A DNA stretch of 64,000 nucleotides from Acanthosepion esculentum (Eukaryota; Mollusca; Cephalopoda; Sepiida; Sepiidae). The stretch is taken from assembly GCA_964036315.1 (NCBI GenBank), contig OZ038517.1, forward strand, positions 49,610,916-49,674,915. Direction: 5' to 3'. Under the pieces are notes generated by a model, which saw only the letters and a program-made list of their open reading frames with translations, did no database searches and was not told the DNA's origin. This document shows positions 40,906-51,289 of this stretch, one piece after another (the stretch's first letter is position 1; every line of letters begins with the position of its first letter). Made by a program: the position numbers and the translations under genes.

Positions 40906-41097
40906 GATTTGATAGATGTAGACATTGTTCCTTTTTAGGCTGTGGAATGAGTAGCCATGGTTAAATGCAAGATAAGTAACAGAACTGTCGAACAAAAAAA
41001 TTGACAAATTTTGCAATAACAAGAAAAAAGAAAATAAAAGAATAGTGTACTAAATAATATAAAGCAAACAAACAATATATGCAAGGCATATTATTTA

Positions 41098-41372
41098 AAA
41101 TATTATTTAAAGCAAAGCAACAGTAATATGGCAAAAAGTTCAGAAACTAAGAATTGGTGTTGACAAACAAAAGCAAGTTTAAATAAGCAAACATAGTGTT
41201 CTGACTTCAAGACAAGACAGACTGGGATATTATTTAAGAATAAAAAAGGCAAATCAACAGTAATATGGCAAATAGTTAAAAAAAAAAACAACTAAGGATT
41301 GGTGTTGGCACAGAAAAGCAAGTCTGGACAAGCAAACAGTGTTCTGACTTCAAGACAAGACAGATCGGTACT
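41098..41372. repeat. Tandem duplication, 137-bp unit x2
   Basis: CAACAGTAATATGGCAAA (41118, 41255), GGATTGGTGTTG and GTTCTGACTTCAAGACAAGA occur twice at about 137-bp spacing. Confidence 0.85.
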
Positions 41373-41779
41373 GAGTCAGATGAAACTGAGAACCGGCCTA
41401 TTTTATTGGCTAGTTAAAAAAATCCCAGCATGCATTTGTGTGCTTCTGTCTATAAAATGGGGAGGGGGAAAGTATTTTGCAGTCATTCCCACTTGAGATT
41501 TATGTCATGAGTGTTTTTGTCCGTTCCCTGTGAACATGTGGTATTATGGTATTTGGCTGATTGAATGGAGACGGATGAGCTCTTGTGGTGAATGAGTAAA
41601 TTGTAATGGATGAATGGGTTGTGAATTTGATTAGCTAGGTCAAGGATAGTTAATGCTGGCCACCCCTTACCTAACTACCCCCTCAACCTTGTGCCAAAAT
41701 TGTTATTTTTTATAACAATAAATAATCATTACCACTTGAGATTGGAATCAACATTCAGGGATTATGGGACTCATGATTT
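41373..41779. other. Unassigned; inverted partner of 44515-44660
   Basis: 41380-41490 (CCCAGCATGCATTTGTGTGC, ATTTTGCAGTCATTCCC) matches 44515-44600 in inverse orientation. There is no gene. Confidence 0.5.
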
Positions 41780-41880
41780 TGATTATCATTTGGTCTGATG
41801 ATGACATTGAAGCATCAAACTGACTGTCACCATGTAATGTTCATTCCTTTGTACATAGTGTCTATATATATATATATCAG
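41780..41880 (+). repeat. Diverged terminal-repeat copy with hammerhead-like core
   Basis: 41792-41831: GGT, CTGATGA, TGACATTGAAGCAT, CAAA, CTGACTGTC, ACC, followed by ATGTAATGTTCATTCC and a TA tract. The flanking GGT/ACC still pair although the other copies have GGC/GCC-type flanks. Confidence 0.55.
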
Positions 41881-41979
41881 CCCAAACGCATGCCTCTCTA
41901 GTCATTGAAAGTTCCTCCTACATCCATATCTGTCATTCTCATTCTGTACTCGCAGACTGTTGTAACTTCAGATGTCCCT

Positions 41980-42445
41980 TCAAAATGCTTATCCTGGACA
42001 TGATGAGAGACTACATCCAGCAGCAAGACCTCTGATCAGGAGGTCTTGAGGAGCATGGAACCACCTCTTATTTACTTTTGTTCCCAGGTTCACCTTGACC
42101 CGAGGTGGTAGCAATTTTTAGGGTCCCAGCTATGGGCAAATAGTTGACCCCCGAACTGGGTTCAAATCACTATGAAAGTGTAAAAATAGTATTTTAAAGG
42201 AAGTATTTTAAGTATTTTATACCAGGAATACATTCTGGAAAAAAAAAGAAGGAATATTACGAGCAATATATTTGAATCTCGACAAAAAGCCTCTTTACAA
42301 AATTACATAATGAAACCTGATCTACAAACGGATTCTTTACAAAGAATACATATTCTATTCATACAAACCTTTACTAAAATTCTTATCAGCATTAAAAAAA
42401 CCCATTGAGGTCGATGTCCTGTAAAACAAAACAGATCAAACTAAA
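41980..42445 (-). repeat. Dispersed repeat copy
   Basis: AGGAGGTCTTGAGGAGCATG, GGTTCACCTTGACCCGAGG, TAGGGTCCCAGCTATGGGC, then AATGAAACCTGATCTACAAA and CCTGTAAAACAAAACAGATC. Confidence 0.65.
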
Positions 42446-42769
42446 CCCCCCACAAAATGCCACTGAGTATGCAATGTTATCTCCCAGATGATTAACCTGT
42501 TTTCATTTTTCATTTGCTTAAATTTTTTCATGGATTTTTGGATCAATTTCTGTTGTGAGTTTGATCTCCTTGAGATGCTTATCGATGCTTTCATGAATTT
42601 GATCTTTAAATAATTATTTTCTCTTGTGGGTTTTTATAATGATTAAGTCTTGGTTCATACATTATATATCCTCCTAATCTTCACTACTTATCACCTCCTA
42701 TTGCATTCATATAATATTTATACTTGAGCGGATCTCGAGCCCTGCTGTTGGTTTCAGTCAACTGAACCT
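42446..42769. other. No gene; partner of 44440-44500
   Basis: TTATACTTGAGCGGATCTCG and CCTGCTGTTGGTTTCAG at 42716-42765 recur at 44462-44508. Confidence 0.5.
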
Positions 42770-42774
42770 GACCA

Positions 42775-43380
42775 ATGATTACTGATAGACTCAAGTATGA
42801 ACCTAGCCAATGATTATTGATAGACTCAAGTATGAACCTGACCAATGAATGCTGATAGAATCAAGTATGAACCTGACCAATGAATGCTGATAGACTCGAG
42901 TATGAACCTGACCAATGAATGCTGATAGACTCAAGTATGAACCTGACCAATGAATGCTGATAGACTCAAGTATGAACCTGACCAATGAATGCTGATAGAC
43001 TTGAGTATGAATCAGACCAATGAATGCTGATAGACTCAAGTATGAACCTGGCCAATGATTACTGATAGACTCAAGTATGAACCTGACCAATGAATGCTGA
43101 TAGACTCGAGTATGAACCTGACCAATGAATGCTGATAGACTCAAGTATGAACCTGACCAATGAATGCTGATAGACTCAAGTATGAACCTGACCAATGAAT
43201 GCTGATAGACTTTAGTATGAATCAGACCAATGAATGCTGATAGACTCAAGTATGAACCTGGCCAATGATTACTGATAGACTCAAGTATGAACCTGACCAA
43301 TGAATGCTGATAGACTCGAGTATGAACCTGACCAATGAATGCTGATAGACTCAAGTATGAACCTGATCAATGATTACTAT
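42775..43380. repeat. 35-bp minisatellite, ~17 units, 210-bp higher-order period
   Basis: The unit is AGACTCAAGTATGAACCTGA then CCAATGAATGCTGAT. Variant units (GGCCAATGATTACTGAT at 43051 and 43261; GAATCAGACCAATG at 43010 and 43220) recur exactly 210 bp apart, showing a six-unit higher-order repeat. The 183-codon minus frame is a translation of the array. Confidence 0.93.
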
Positions 43381-44265
43381 GAATCTGACCTATGTTTAAC
43401 TATAGATTCAAGTGAAATACATTAAATATGATAACTCTGACTGAGTAATAAGCTACCATCAAAAGTGACCATTTACTAGATGGAGGCTTGCAGACTCAAG
43501 AATAAACCTGGACAATATTTAATTATGGACTCAAGTGTAAACCTGAATAATGTTTGCTTATAAACTCATGTATAAACGTAATCAATATTTGCATATAGAT
43601 TCAAGTATAATAAAAAACAGATTTTGATATTGAATCACCCAACAGGGTTTTATCTGTCATAAAACCTACCAGCCCAACCCCAACTTCCGACTGCAGTGTC
43701 TGGCTAATTTATCATCTGTCCAGGAGCAGATCAATAAGCCCAAAGCTTGACACGCAGCTGAATTTCCATCTTTCTGATTAATATTCACCACTGAGTTAAG
43801 TGCACGGAAAAAGGAAAGTGGCTATGCTGAAGAGATAAATATGTGTTGTGCAAAAGAGACGTCCTTTCCATCACCAGGCTATAGACTTATTGATTTACCT
43901 ATGTACACTTTCTTATTTTCTAGGGACTAAATATGTGAAAAAAAATGGTCAGCATATTCTACTGCCACAAGACATACCAGAATTTCTTCTGCCATGCTTT
44001 ATATTTTACAAAAGTCAGATTGGACCAAAAAATGGTGTATTGCCCAGTCCCCACTTTCCAGTCTCGATAAAGTTGAAAATCATTTCTGCTGGCTTGCGGG
44101 TGAGGAGATATTTTCCACTCTGCAGCCTCTTTCCCCCACGGATACAGTGTCATCAGCCTGTTACTAATCAGCCTTTATTTCCAGTCAGATGAGCTTCACT
44201 CTTTACTTCCACCTGTTCAAACCTTCACAGCTAGGATTTGCCAACAACCCTTTTTTCCTCCCTAT
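43381..44265. other. No gene recognised
   Basis: The left part (43381-43610) decays out of the minisatellite (CTCAAGTGTAAACCTGAA). 43650-44200 is less AT-rich, with overlapping frames at 43848-44192 (+) and 43959-44153 (-) that match nothing I recognise. Confidence 0.4.
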
Positions 44266-44400
44266 TCAAAACTTGTAAGGAGAAAAGTCCACTCAGGCAG
44301 CTTTTTTCTGAAGAACGGCTACATTGTGGAACAAATTCCCATTTGGATCTTTCTCTGGATGCCACAAGATTAACTCTTTCAAGTCTGTGATCAGTCATTA
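44266..44400 (+). pseudogene. LINE tail fragment
   Basis: The + strand gives STQAAFF, RTATLWNKFPFGSFSGCHKI, NSFKSVISHYL, which aligns with SFFPRTAxLWNSLPxxxF and FKSRINxHL of the LINE tail. Confidence 0.65.
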
Positions 44401-44442
44401 TCTATCCTCCTAATCTTCAGTAGTGAAGATTAGGAGGATAGA
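44401..44442. repeat. Perfect 19-bp hairpin, 4-nt loop
   Basis: TCTATCCTCCTAATCTTCA and its exact complement flank GTAG. A single-arm version (ATATCCTCCTAATCTTCACT) is at 42667-42686, so the hairpin arose by local inverted duplication of existing sequence. Confidence 0.85.
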
Positions 44443-45115
44443 TTATCACCTCCTCTTGCATTTATACTTGAGCGGATCTCGAGCCTTGCTGTTGGCTTCA
44501 ATTCCGGGAATGGCTGCCAAAAGTCTCCCTTTCTCTAAATTTATAAACAAATCCTACAGATGCATGCTGGGATTTTTTTCCTAACCAATGAGAATGGACC
44601 AATCTTCGGTCTGATCCACCATATTTTTGTTCTTTCTTGTCATGAAATTCTAAATTCTACCGTCATTCGACTGTATCTCTTTAGTGTCCAAACACTATTT
44701 TTTTTCTTTGAACTTTTGGACTTATTACTGTAGCTTTGCCTAGTTTTGACTTGCATATCTATTGTTTGCCTCATATTCTTTTGCCCTGTTCTTTTTCTTC
44801 CTTTTCATTTTGTTTATTGGAAACTTTTTCAATTCCACTTGTTGAGGGAATAACACTTAAACATGGCCAATTATTCCACATTGTATTGGTTGAACTTTAG
44901 TAAACGGAACAAATTGAGTATTGGTGCCATATTTGACCTGAATCTGCTTGATCGTTGCTTTCCAGCTTGAATAGAATTCCACAGACAGCTTTTCCCTTGA
45001 GAACTGATGCTTTGTGAAACAAATGCCTGCATGACTGATTCCTTGAAAACTACAATCTCAGCCTCTTCAAATACAGAATCAATCACTATCTATTCAGAAC
45101 AGCCACATAATCTAA
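44443..45115 (+). pseudogene. Dispersed repeat and LINE tail fragment
   Basis: 44515-44660 is the inverted partner of 41380-41490. 44970-45110 reads LRTDALWNKCLHD and ENYNLSLFKYRINHYLFRT, a LINE tail with stops. Confidence 0.58.
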
Positions 45116-45221
45116 AATTCATTCTCCCTTCTCCCTGCCAGAGATAGATTCTCTGTCTGTTGAGGATATATTCCCAATGGCAAAATGGTGCCATTGGCTA
45201 GTGATCTCTTCCTTTGATTTA

Positions 45222-45897
45222 GGCAGATTTAGCCTTGGCCCAGGCAGGCAGATTTAGCCTTGGCCCAGGCAGAAAGATTTAGCCTTGGCCCAGGTAGGCA
45301 GATTTAGCCTAGGTCCACACAGGCAGATTTAGCCTTGTCCCAGGCAGAAAGACTTAGCTTTGGCCCATGTAAGCAGATTTAGCTTTGGCCCAAGTAGGCA
45401 GATTTAGCCTTGGCCCAGGCAGGCAGATTTAGCCTTAGCCTGGGCAGGCAGATTTAGCCTTGGCCCGGGCAGAAAGATTTAGCCTTGTCCCAGGCAGGCA
45501 GATTTAGCCTTGTCCCAGGCAGGCAGATTTAGCCTTGGCCCAGGCAGAAAGATTTAGCCTTGGCCCAGGTAGGCAGATTTAGCCTTGGTCCAGACAGGCA
45601 GATTTAGCTTTGGCCCAGGCAGAAAGACTTAGCTTTGGCCCATATAGACAGATTTAGCTTTGGCCCAGACAAGCAGATTTAGCCTTGGCCCAGGCAGACA
45701 TACTTAACTTTGGCCCATGTAAGCAGATTTAGCTTTGGCCCAAGTAGGCAGATTTAGCCTTGGCCCAGGCAGGCAGATTTAGCCTTAGCCCGGGCAGAAA
45801 GATTTAGCTTTTGCCCAGGCAGGCAGATTTAGCTTTGGCCCAGGCAGACAGATTTAGCTTTGGCCCAGGCAGGCAAATTTAGCTTTGGCCTATGCTA
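45222..45897. repeat. 25-bp minisatellite, ~27 units
   Basis: The unit is GCAGATTTAGCCTTGGCCCA then GGCAG, with common variants (GCAGAAAG, AGCTTTGG, GTAGGCAG). Variants cluster in a repeated order (AGAAAGACTTAGCTTTGG then CATGTAAGCAGATTT at 45345 and 45705), suggesting a longer period of about 350 bp. Confidence 0.93.
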
Positions 45898-46189
45898 AAA
45901 AAAAGCAAATACTCTGACTCCTGAAATCTAATTGACGAACTGAACACATTTGCCTCTCTAAGAAGTGGCTATCATTTGGCCCATGTGACTTACATTCATA
46001 TCACAAACCTCATTCAGTAAAGCTCTACCATGAGTGGCTCTTGAGCTTTGTATTAAGTGAACTTTAGCATATAAAAAAACAAGCATATTTCTGTTACCAC
46101 AAGTTTGATCCTCATCTATGTGGAAAATATTCATCATTCACTGCCATATAAGAGAATTGATATTACATAGGAAAGCTGCTTTCTCTGTG
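45898..46189. other. No gene; short repeat scraps
   Basis: TGAGTGGCTCTTGAGCTTTG, TTAAGTGAACTTTAGCAT at about 46033-46070 matches 2848-2880. Nothing else is recognised. Confidence 0.45.
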
Positions 46190-46335
46190 AGAAAAACATT
46201 TCTCACCCAAATCTAACTTACATATTTATTAGTCTACCATGCTTAGAATATTGCATCTATATCTGGTCTGGTGCTTCTGCCATATATCTAGAGATTCTTG
46301 ATAAAATCTGTTGTATAATAGTAAGTGTCATTGCC
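46190..46335 (+). pseudogene. LINE RT tail fragment
   Basis: The + strand gives QSNLTYIFISLPCLEYC (YKSTIxPxLEYC region), YIWSGASAIYLEILDKI. It is truncated where the 46319 duplication begins. Confidence 0.62.
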
Positions 46336-46725
46336 GACACTGTGGTTTGAAACTAGATCGCCAGTGAGTAACATGGGCTATTCCATTATTAAGTAGATCA
46401 CATGATCATAAAGGAAGTGAATAAATAGGAAGTAGCGTGATGACTATACGATCACTGTTCACTCTTCTTGTCTATCCACTATTGCTATTATGTTCACTCT
46501 CTCTACTCTACTACTATACGGATTATGATTCTCTTCTGACCATTATGCTATTTGGCGATTACTACTTGGACAAGTATTACTGGTGCGGATATTATTGGAA
46601 GGTGTTACTACTAGTACCATTGTCTACAAAGTCTCAAATATAACAAGCATTTTTGGAAGTGATAAAAAGCTTTGGCTCGACATAGCAAAAGTGACAAGTG
46701 AAGCCGTCCAACATCACAAAAGAAA
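46319..46725 (+). repeat. ~400-bp direct duplicate, copy 1
   Basis: GTAAGTGTCATTGCCGACAC, AAACTAGATCGCCAGTGAGT, TCACTGTTCACTCTTCTTGT, GTACCATTGTCTACAAAGTC and GTGAAGCCGTCCAACATCAC are repeated at 47023-47420. A membrane-like 68-codon frame (46437-46643) lies wholly within the duplicate, is not conserved in the other copy and is not called a gene. Confidence 0.85.
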
Positions 46726-47022
46726 CCATGGAAAATTTACAGTTTAAAAACAGTAATTCAACCTTTCTAACCAGAAGCTTCTCTCCCTCCCTCTCTCTCT
46801 CTCTCTATATATATATATATGTTGAGTGCCCAGTAAAAGAGCCGTAAATTCAGAAAGAAATTTATTTAGCTATCATGATTCATGTACAAACTGAACAACC
46901 ACTGTAGATGTTTGAAATGTTCTAAGGTTTCAATTACTATGAATTAAATATTTTTCTTCCATCACTCTTGGTTTTATTGGATTGTTAAAAAGTTCCCGTT
47001 TTTTTGGGGTCACCCTGTATTT
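46726..47022. other. CT/TA microsatellite and possible transposon end
   Basis: CTCTCTC then TA occur at about 46785-46820. CCCGTTTTTTTGGGGTCACC, CTGTAT near 46995-47020 looks like a Tc1/mariner-type end. Confidence 0.45.
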
Positions 47023-47425
47023 GAGTAAGTGTTGTTGCTGACAATGTAGTTTGAAACTAGATTGCCAGTGAGTAACACGGGTAATTCCATTATTAAGTAG
47101 ATCACATGATCATAAAGGAAGTGAATAAATAGGAAGTAGCGTGATGAGTATACGATCACTGTTCACTCTTCTTGTCTATCCACTATTGCTATTATGTTCA
47201 CTCTCTCTACTCTGCTGCTATACAGATAAGGATTCTCTTCTGATCATTATGTTATTTGGCGATTACTACTTGAACAAGTATTACTGGTGCGGATATTGTT
47301 GGTAGGTGTTTCTACTAGTTCCAGCGTCTACAAAGTCTTGAATATAACAAGCATTTTTTGAAGTGATACTGAGCTTTCGCTCGACATAGCCGTCCAAGTG
47401 AAGCCATCCAACATCACAAAAGTGA
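47023..47425 (+). repeat. ~400-bp direct duplicate, copy 2
   Basis: It matches 46319-46725 with about 90% identity by eye and a few short deletions. Its inverted relatives form the AT-rich tandem at 55500-56500. Confidence 0.85.
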
Positions 47426-47489
47426 AGACACCCATGACATGTGAGTGTATATGGTAATCCTGTCATTATGGTAATTTAATTTTAGTCTA

Positions 47490-47875
47490 CTACTGTGCTT
47501 CATAAATTTTAACTACCATAGAGGAAAGTCCATCTGAACAATTACCAGGAAAATAATTTGTAGAAAAGGTACAAAGATGCTTCATTACGGTGGTGGGAAA
47601 GTGGCTGAACCCGAGATGCCAAGTAAGGATCAATGATATTACAGATTCTCCATTTTCTAATTCCAAACCTTATTACAGGAAAGCTAGAAGCCAGAAGAGA
47701 TTTCCAGAAGTAGGAAGTGCGAGAAAAGAAACAGCATCGAACTTAAAGTTACAACTAGCAATTTCAATAGTGAAATTACGAGAGCTAGCTGTCAATCGAG
47801 TCCTGCACTTAAATTTGTGAAGTCGATGTACTAAAAGATCTCATCAGAACAATTACTCTAAACATATTTCTAGAA
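47490..47875 (-). pseudogene. LINE tail, two pieces
   Basis: Minus-strand words for LHKFKCRTRLTASS, RSFFSRTSYFWKSLLAS and FYKLFSW are visible in shifted frames. The nucleotide order AATCGAGTCCTGCACTTAAA, GTGAAGTCGATGTACTAAAA recurs at 49100-49142. Confidence 0.62.
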
Positions 47876-48185
47876 AAGGCAAAGGGAAGTTGTATAAAGT
47901 TATCATATTCAAAATATGCCATACGGGGCGAGCGTTCTGTAAAACTCTACAAAGAAAAGAATTGGTCATCAGAATAGTACTGAACATGTTAATGACTTTT
48001 CTCAGACAGAGAATAAATGGAATGCATTTTGTCTTTTGAGAAATTTTTATTAATTTACGAAGAAATTTGTTTCTTTACTGTTTTGGAAAAAGTCTATCTA
48101 AATTTAGAAATGACAAAGCCACTATTAAAAACTAGAAATAATTTCTCTTTTTCCTGTATTTTTTTCTAAAACTGCCTTTTCAAAC
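47876..48185 (+). repeat. ~300-bp duplicate, copy 1
   Basis: AAAGGCAAAGGGAAGTTGTA, TATGCCATACGGGGCGAGC, AATTGGTCATCAGAATAGTA, TTTTGGAAAAAGTCTATC. It is repeated at 50490-50790 in the same orientation. Confidence 0.85.
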
Positions 48186-48506
48186 CTCTTTTAGTTTCAA
48201 ATTAACACCGCCTTCTTCCTATAACCCCAATCCAATGTCATAAGGTTAATATCCGGGTTTAATTCTATAAAACCTCTTCCCTTTAAGACAAATACCTTCC
48301 ACCCTCACCTGACCACTGTCTCGGGCATTTTGTCTGACTGAAATATCGAAATGGATGATTTTGTATCAATTTTTCGATGGTTGTCAAAGTTAAATTTCTA
48401 ACACGGGAGTTAAATAAGACTGACGTAGTTTTGTCGGTTGAAATAGATATATACCCACTCCCATGAGGTAATTTTGTATTTTGTTATGTAATATATATAT
48501 ATATAT
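48186..48506 (+). repeat. Penelope-type end repeat and TA tract
   Basis: CAAATACCTTCCACCCTCAC, ATTTTTCGATGGTTGTCAAA, GTTGAAATAGATATATACCC, CATGAGGTAATTTTG. The same order is at 49155-49372 and in part at 4200-4302. Confidence 0.6.
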
Positions 48507-48917
48507 TTTAGAATTGGACATAGTCCGACAATTTATTTAAAGACATTTATATTATGTTTAACGTTCTTTTTATAGATACAAGTATTTAAGCAAATGCTCT
48601 GTTTTATAATAAACAGTATTAAGTAACATTTACCGGCCTGTATGTCCGAGAAATTTTCATAGAAAATTTTCGCTCTCCGACAGGAATCGAACATGTATCC
48701 TATACGGAACCATCATTTCGCGTGATGTGCCTTAACCGTTCGGCCACAGAGGAGCGTCTGGTTAGCAAGGTCGATTTTACAATCTTTAAACTTAAATCTT
48801 CCATGAATCTCTTCTATTCATATCTGCTCTAGCGTATCAAATGTAAACAAATGACGTCATATATTTTAGAATTGGACATAGTCCGACAATTTATTTAAAG
48901 ACATTTATATTATGTTT

Positions 48918-48918
<1 letters not shown>
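48507..48918 (-). mobile_element. tRNA-Ser-like SINE, complete, with ~57-bp direct terminal repeats
   Basis: The minus-strand head is at about 48675-48762 (A box TGGCCGAACGGTTAAGGC, B box TGTTCGATTCC, CGCGAAA anticodon loop, acceptor pairing GCTC/GAGC). The sequence ATAAATTGTCGGACTATGTC, CAATTCTAAAATATA with AAATGTCTTTAA lies at both ends (48507-48560 and about 48862-48918), like miniature LTRs or one full dimer period. Confidence 0.82.
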
Positions 48919-48955
<37 letters not shown>

Positions 48956-49154
48956 GAGAAAGAACCAATGGAGTAATTTCTACTGTTCGTACCATTTACT
49001 TTTTAAAAAAGTGCTTAATGCAAAGTAGAGCAATATATTAGCATTATTTTTATTATAAGAGATTATGGTAAAACATGTTGAAATCACTACACAAAAGCCA
49101 ATCGAGTCCTGCACTTAAATTTGTGAAGTCGATGTACTAAAAAAGCTCATCAGA
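48919..49154. repeat. TA tract and end-like repeat
   Basis: A TA tract (48918-48950) is followed by GTACCATTTACTTTTTAAAA, AAGTGCTTAATGCAAAGTAG, related to 6615-6650, then a LINE scrap at 49096-49145. Confidence 0.58.
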
Positions 49155-49366
49155 ACAAATACCTTCCACCCTCCCCTGACCACCGTCTCACACATTTCAT
49201 CTGACCGAAACACAATTCTGTATCAATTTTTTGACGGCTGTCACAGTTAAATTTCTAATTCCAACATGAACTCAGTCTATACACCAGGGTTGAATAAGAC
49301 TGAGGAAGTTTTGGTCAGCTGAAATAGATCTTTTCCCCCATATGAGGTAATTTTGGATTTGTTGTG

Positions 49367-49372
<6 letters not shown>
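49155..49372 (+). repeat. Penelope-type end repeat
   Basis: A second copy of the 48270-48490 repeat, ending at a TA tract. TTGAATAAGACTGAGG and GTCAGCTGAAATAG form a short stem. Confidence 0.6.
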
Positions 49373-49439
<67 letters not shown>

Positions 49440-49440
49440 T
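49373..49440. repeat. TA microsatellite
   Basis: An uninterrupted TA run of about 66 bp, followed by TG-rich sequence to about 49530. Confidence 0.93.
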
Positions 49441-49704
49441 GGGTGTATGGGCATGTCTTTGTAAATGTATGTGTGTGTAATGCATGTTTTGTCAGTGTGT
49501 GTGTATGGTCGCTTGTGTGTACCTTTCACTGTGTGTGTATGTTGTCATGTTTTTTTTGTTTTTTTTAAGGGTCGTGGACATATTTCCTGTCTTGTCGCTT
49601 TTTTGCGTGTGTATATATCTAAATACGTCTGCGTGTTTGTGCATTATATTCTGATCGTGTGTGTATTGTCTTTTGAAAGATTTCACTGTCCCTAACCCAT
49701 ATCG

Positions 49705-50188
49705 TTCATTCAAATGTATCTAAACTTTAACGAAGTTCAGAGAAGCATTAGATCTTAACGTTTATTCCAACTTAATTTCAATAAAAGCAAAATAAAAAAA
49801 CAAAAACATATTTTTTCCTCAGTTTCTTCTTTAAATAATTTTAAACTTAATATAGATTAAATTTAAAATTGTTAAATTTTAATTTTATAGTATAATTTAA
49901 TATTTATTAGTTAGAATGAATTCTATTGTAGTATCACCCTAACATTAAAGCATTACATAATTATTATAACCAAAGTTCGTTGAATTCTCATATACTTGTA
50001 TTTTGATTAGTCATTCCAGCTTATGTAACAGCGTTTCCCCTAGTGAAGGGTGTTTTATTGATTTGAACCATTTAAAACACTTTATTTTACATTCAGCACC
50101 ATCACTTGATACGACACCAGAAGTGTTGGAACAAAATGGCTATTTTTGTAGTGATTTTAACATATTTATGTTATAATTTTCAAATAAA

Positions 50189-50220
<32 letters not shown>
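49705..50220 (+). mobile_element. Penelope-type end repeat, inverse of 6561-6904, and TA tract
   Basis: TTCAAATGTATCTAAACTTT, GCATTAGATCTTAACGTTTA, TTATGTAACAGCGTTTCCCC, CACTTGATACGACACCAGA, GAACAAAATGGCTATTTTTG. About 200 bp of AT-rich DNA are inserted relative to the 6.6 kb copy. Confidence 0.55.
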
Positions 50221-50223
<3 letters not shown>

Positions 50224-50489
50224 TAACGATATATATTTTTATATATCAAATACAATATTTGCGAAAAATGTATGACAAAGTGGTAAAAGGTTTCTTGTGA
50301 TGCATTTTGTTATTTAGGATTTCATTGGACTAAATTTGTTATGCGGATGCAAATGTGCACGAACGAGGGATGCTGGGAAATAAAAAAATTGTTACCGAGT
50401 CGATTTCATTCAGATTTTTTCTTCTTCTTTTCATCACTTCTGATATCTACTAACAGAAGTGATGGAAAGAAAAAGAATCTATTTATAGA
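50221..50489. other. No gene seen
   Basis: A short inverted word pair (ATCACTTCTG / CAGAAGTGAT) lies at 50434-50463. Nothing else is recognised. Confidence 0.45.
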
Positions 50490-50795
50490 AAAGGCAAAGG
50501 CAAGTTGTATAAAATTATCATATTCAGAATATGCCATCCGGGGCAAGCATTCTGTAAAACTCTACAAAGAAAAGAATTGGTCATCAGAATAGTACTGAAC
50601 ATGTTAATGACTTTTCTTAAAGTTACAGACAGAAAAAATGGAATGCATTTTGTCTTTTGAGAAATTTTTATTAATTTATGAAGAACATTGTTTCTTTACT
50701 GTTTTGGAACAAGTCTATCTAAATTTAGGAATGACAAAGCCGTTACTAAAAACTGGAAATAATTTCTCTTTTTTCTGTATTTTTTCTAAATGTGC
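50490..50795 (+). repeat. ~300-bp duplicate, copy 2
   Basis: It matches 47876-48185, including AACTCTACAAAGAAAAGAAT and GCATTTTGTCTTTTGAGAAA. Confidence 0.85.
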
Positions 50796-51289
50796 AAATT
50801 ACTTCGTGTTCACTTCTTAGAGCACAAAAATGAGTTGTAACATCTTCGTGTGTCCACTGAGTAAAAATAAAGACTTAAATAGGTCTACAGCGAAAAAACA
50901 AATCACAATTTTACTTTAATGTTCAGCATTTCATTAGACGTGTCTTTCAAAGTTTAGATTAGTTAGTTTACCTCGGTAGCAACCCTTCATTTAGACATTT
51001 TTATATTAAATAAAAATAGACAAAGAATGTGCATGGTAATGGAAAAATATAAATAAATAACAATAAATTGTAACAAGGAAACCAAAGTTTCACCAGCTCT
51101 GAAAATAGTGTGTCCTGACGATAATCTACATCCAACAGCAAGGCCTCTGATCAGGAGGTTTTGAGGAGCGTGGAACCACCTCTTAATTGCTGGTGTTCCC
51201 AGGTCCACCGTGAACGGGGTGGTAGCACCTGTTAGGGTCCCAGTTATGGGCAAATAGTGAACCCCCAAACAAAAACAAAACACTATGAC
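50796..51289 (-). repeat. Unassigned, then dispersed repeat copy 51110-51290
   Basis: From 51110: CATCCAACAGCAAGGCCTCT, AGGAGGTTTTGAGGAGCGTG, GTGGTAGCACCTGTTAGGGT, CCCAGTTATGGGCAAATAG. The array at 51290 starts immediately after, at the internal TTTTACAGTAAAATTACCAT word. Confidence 0.6.

Noticed and set aside
42803..43354. 183-codon minus-strand frame
   Set aside because: It is a translation of the 35-bp minisatellite; 35 bp is not a multiple of three and the frame survives only because no phase has stops.
42775..43380. CRISPR-like regular array
   Set aside because: Units are contiguous with no unique spacers, and the setting is eukaryotic. The arrays at 45222 and 51290 are rejected for the same reason.
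43848..44192. 114-codon frame and overlapping 64-codon minus frame
   Set aside because: No domain, splice context or poly-A signal. They overlap on opposite strands in unassigned DNA, so I could not support either.
46437..46643. 68-codon hydrophobic, membrane-like frame
   Set aside because: It lies inside a duplicated repeat, and the second copy (47160-47370) breaks the frame.
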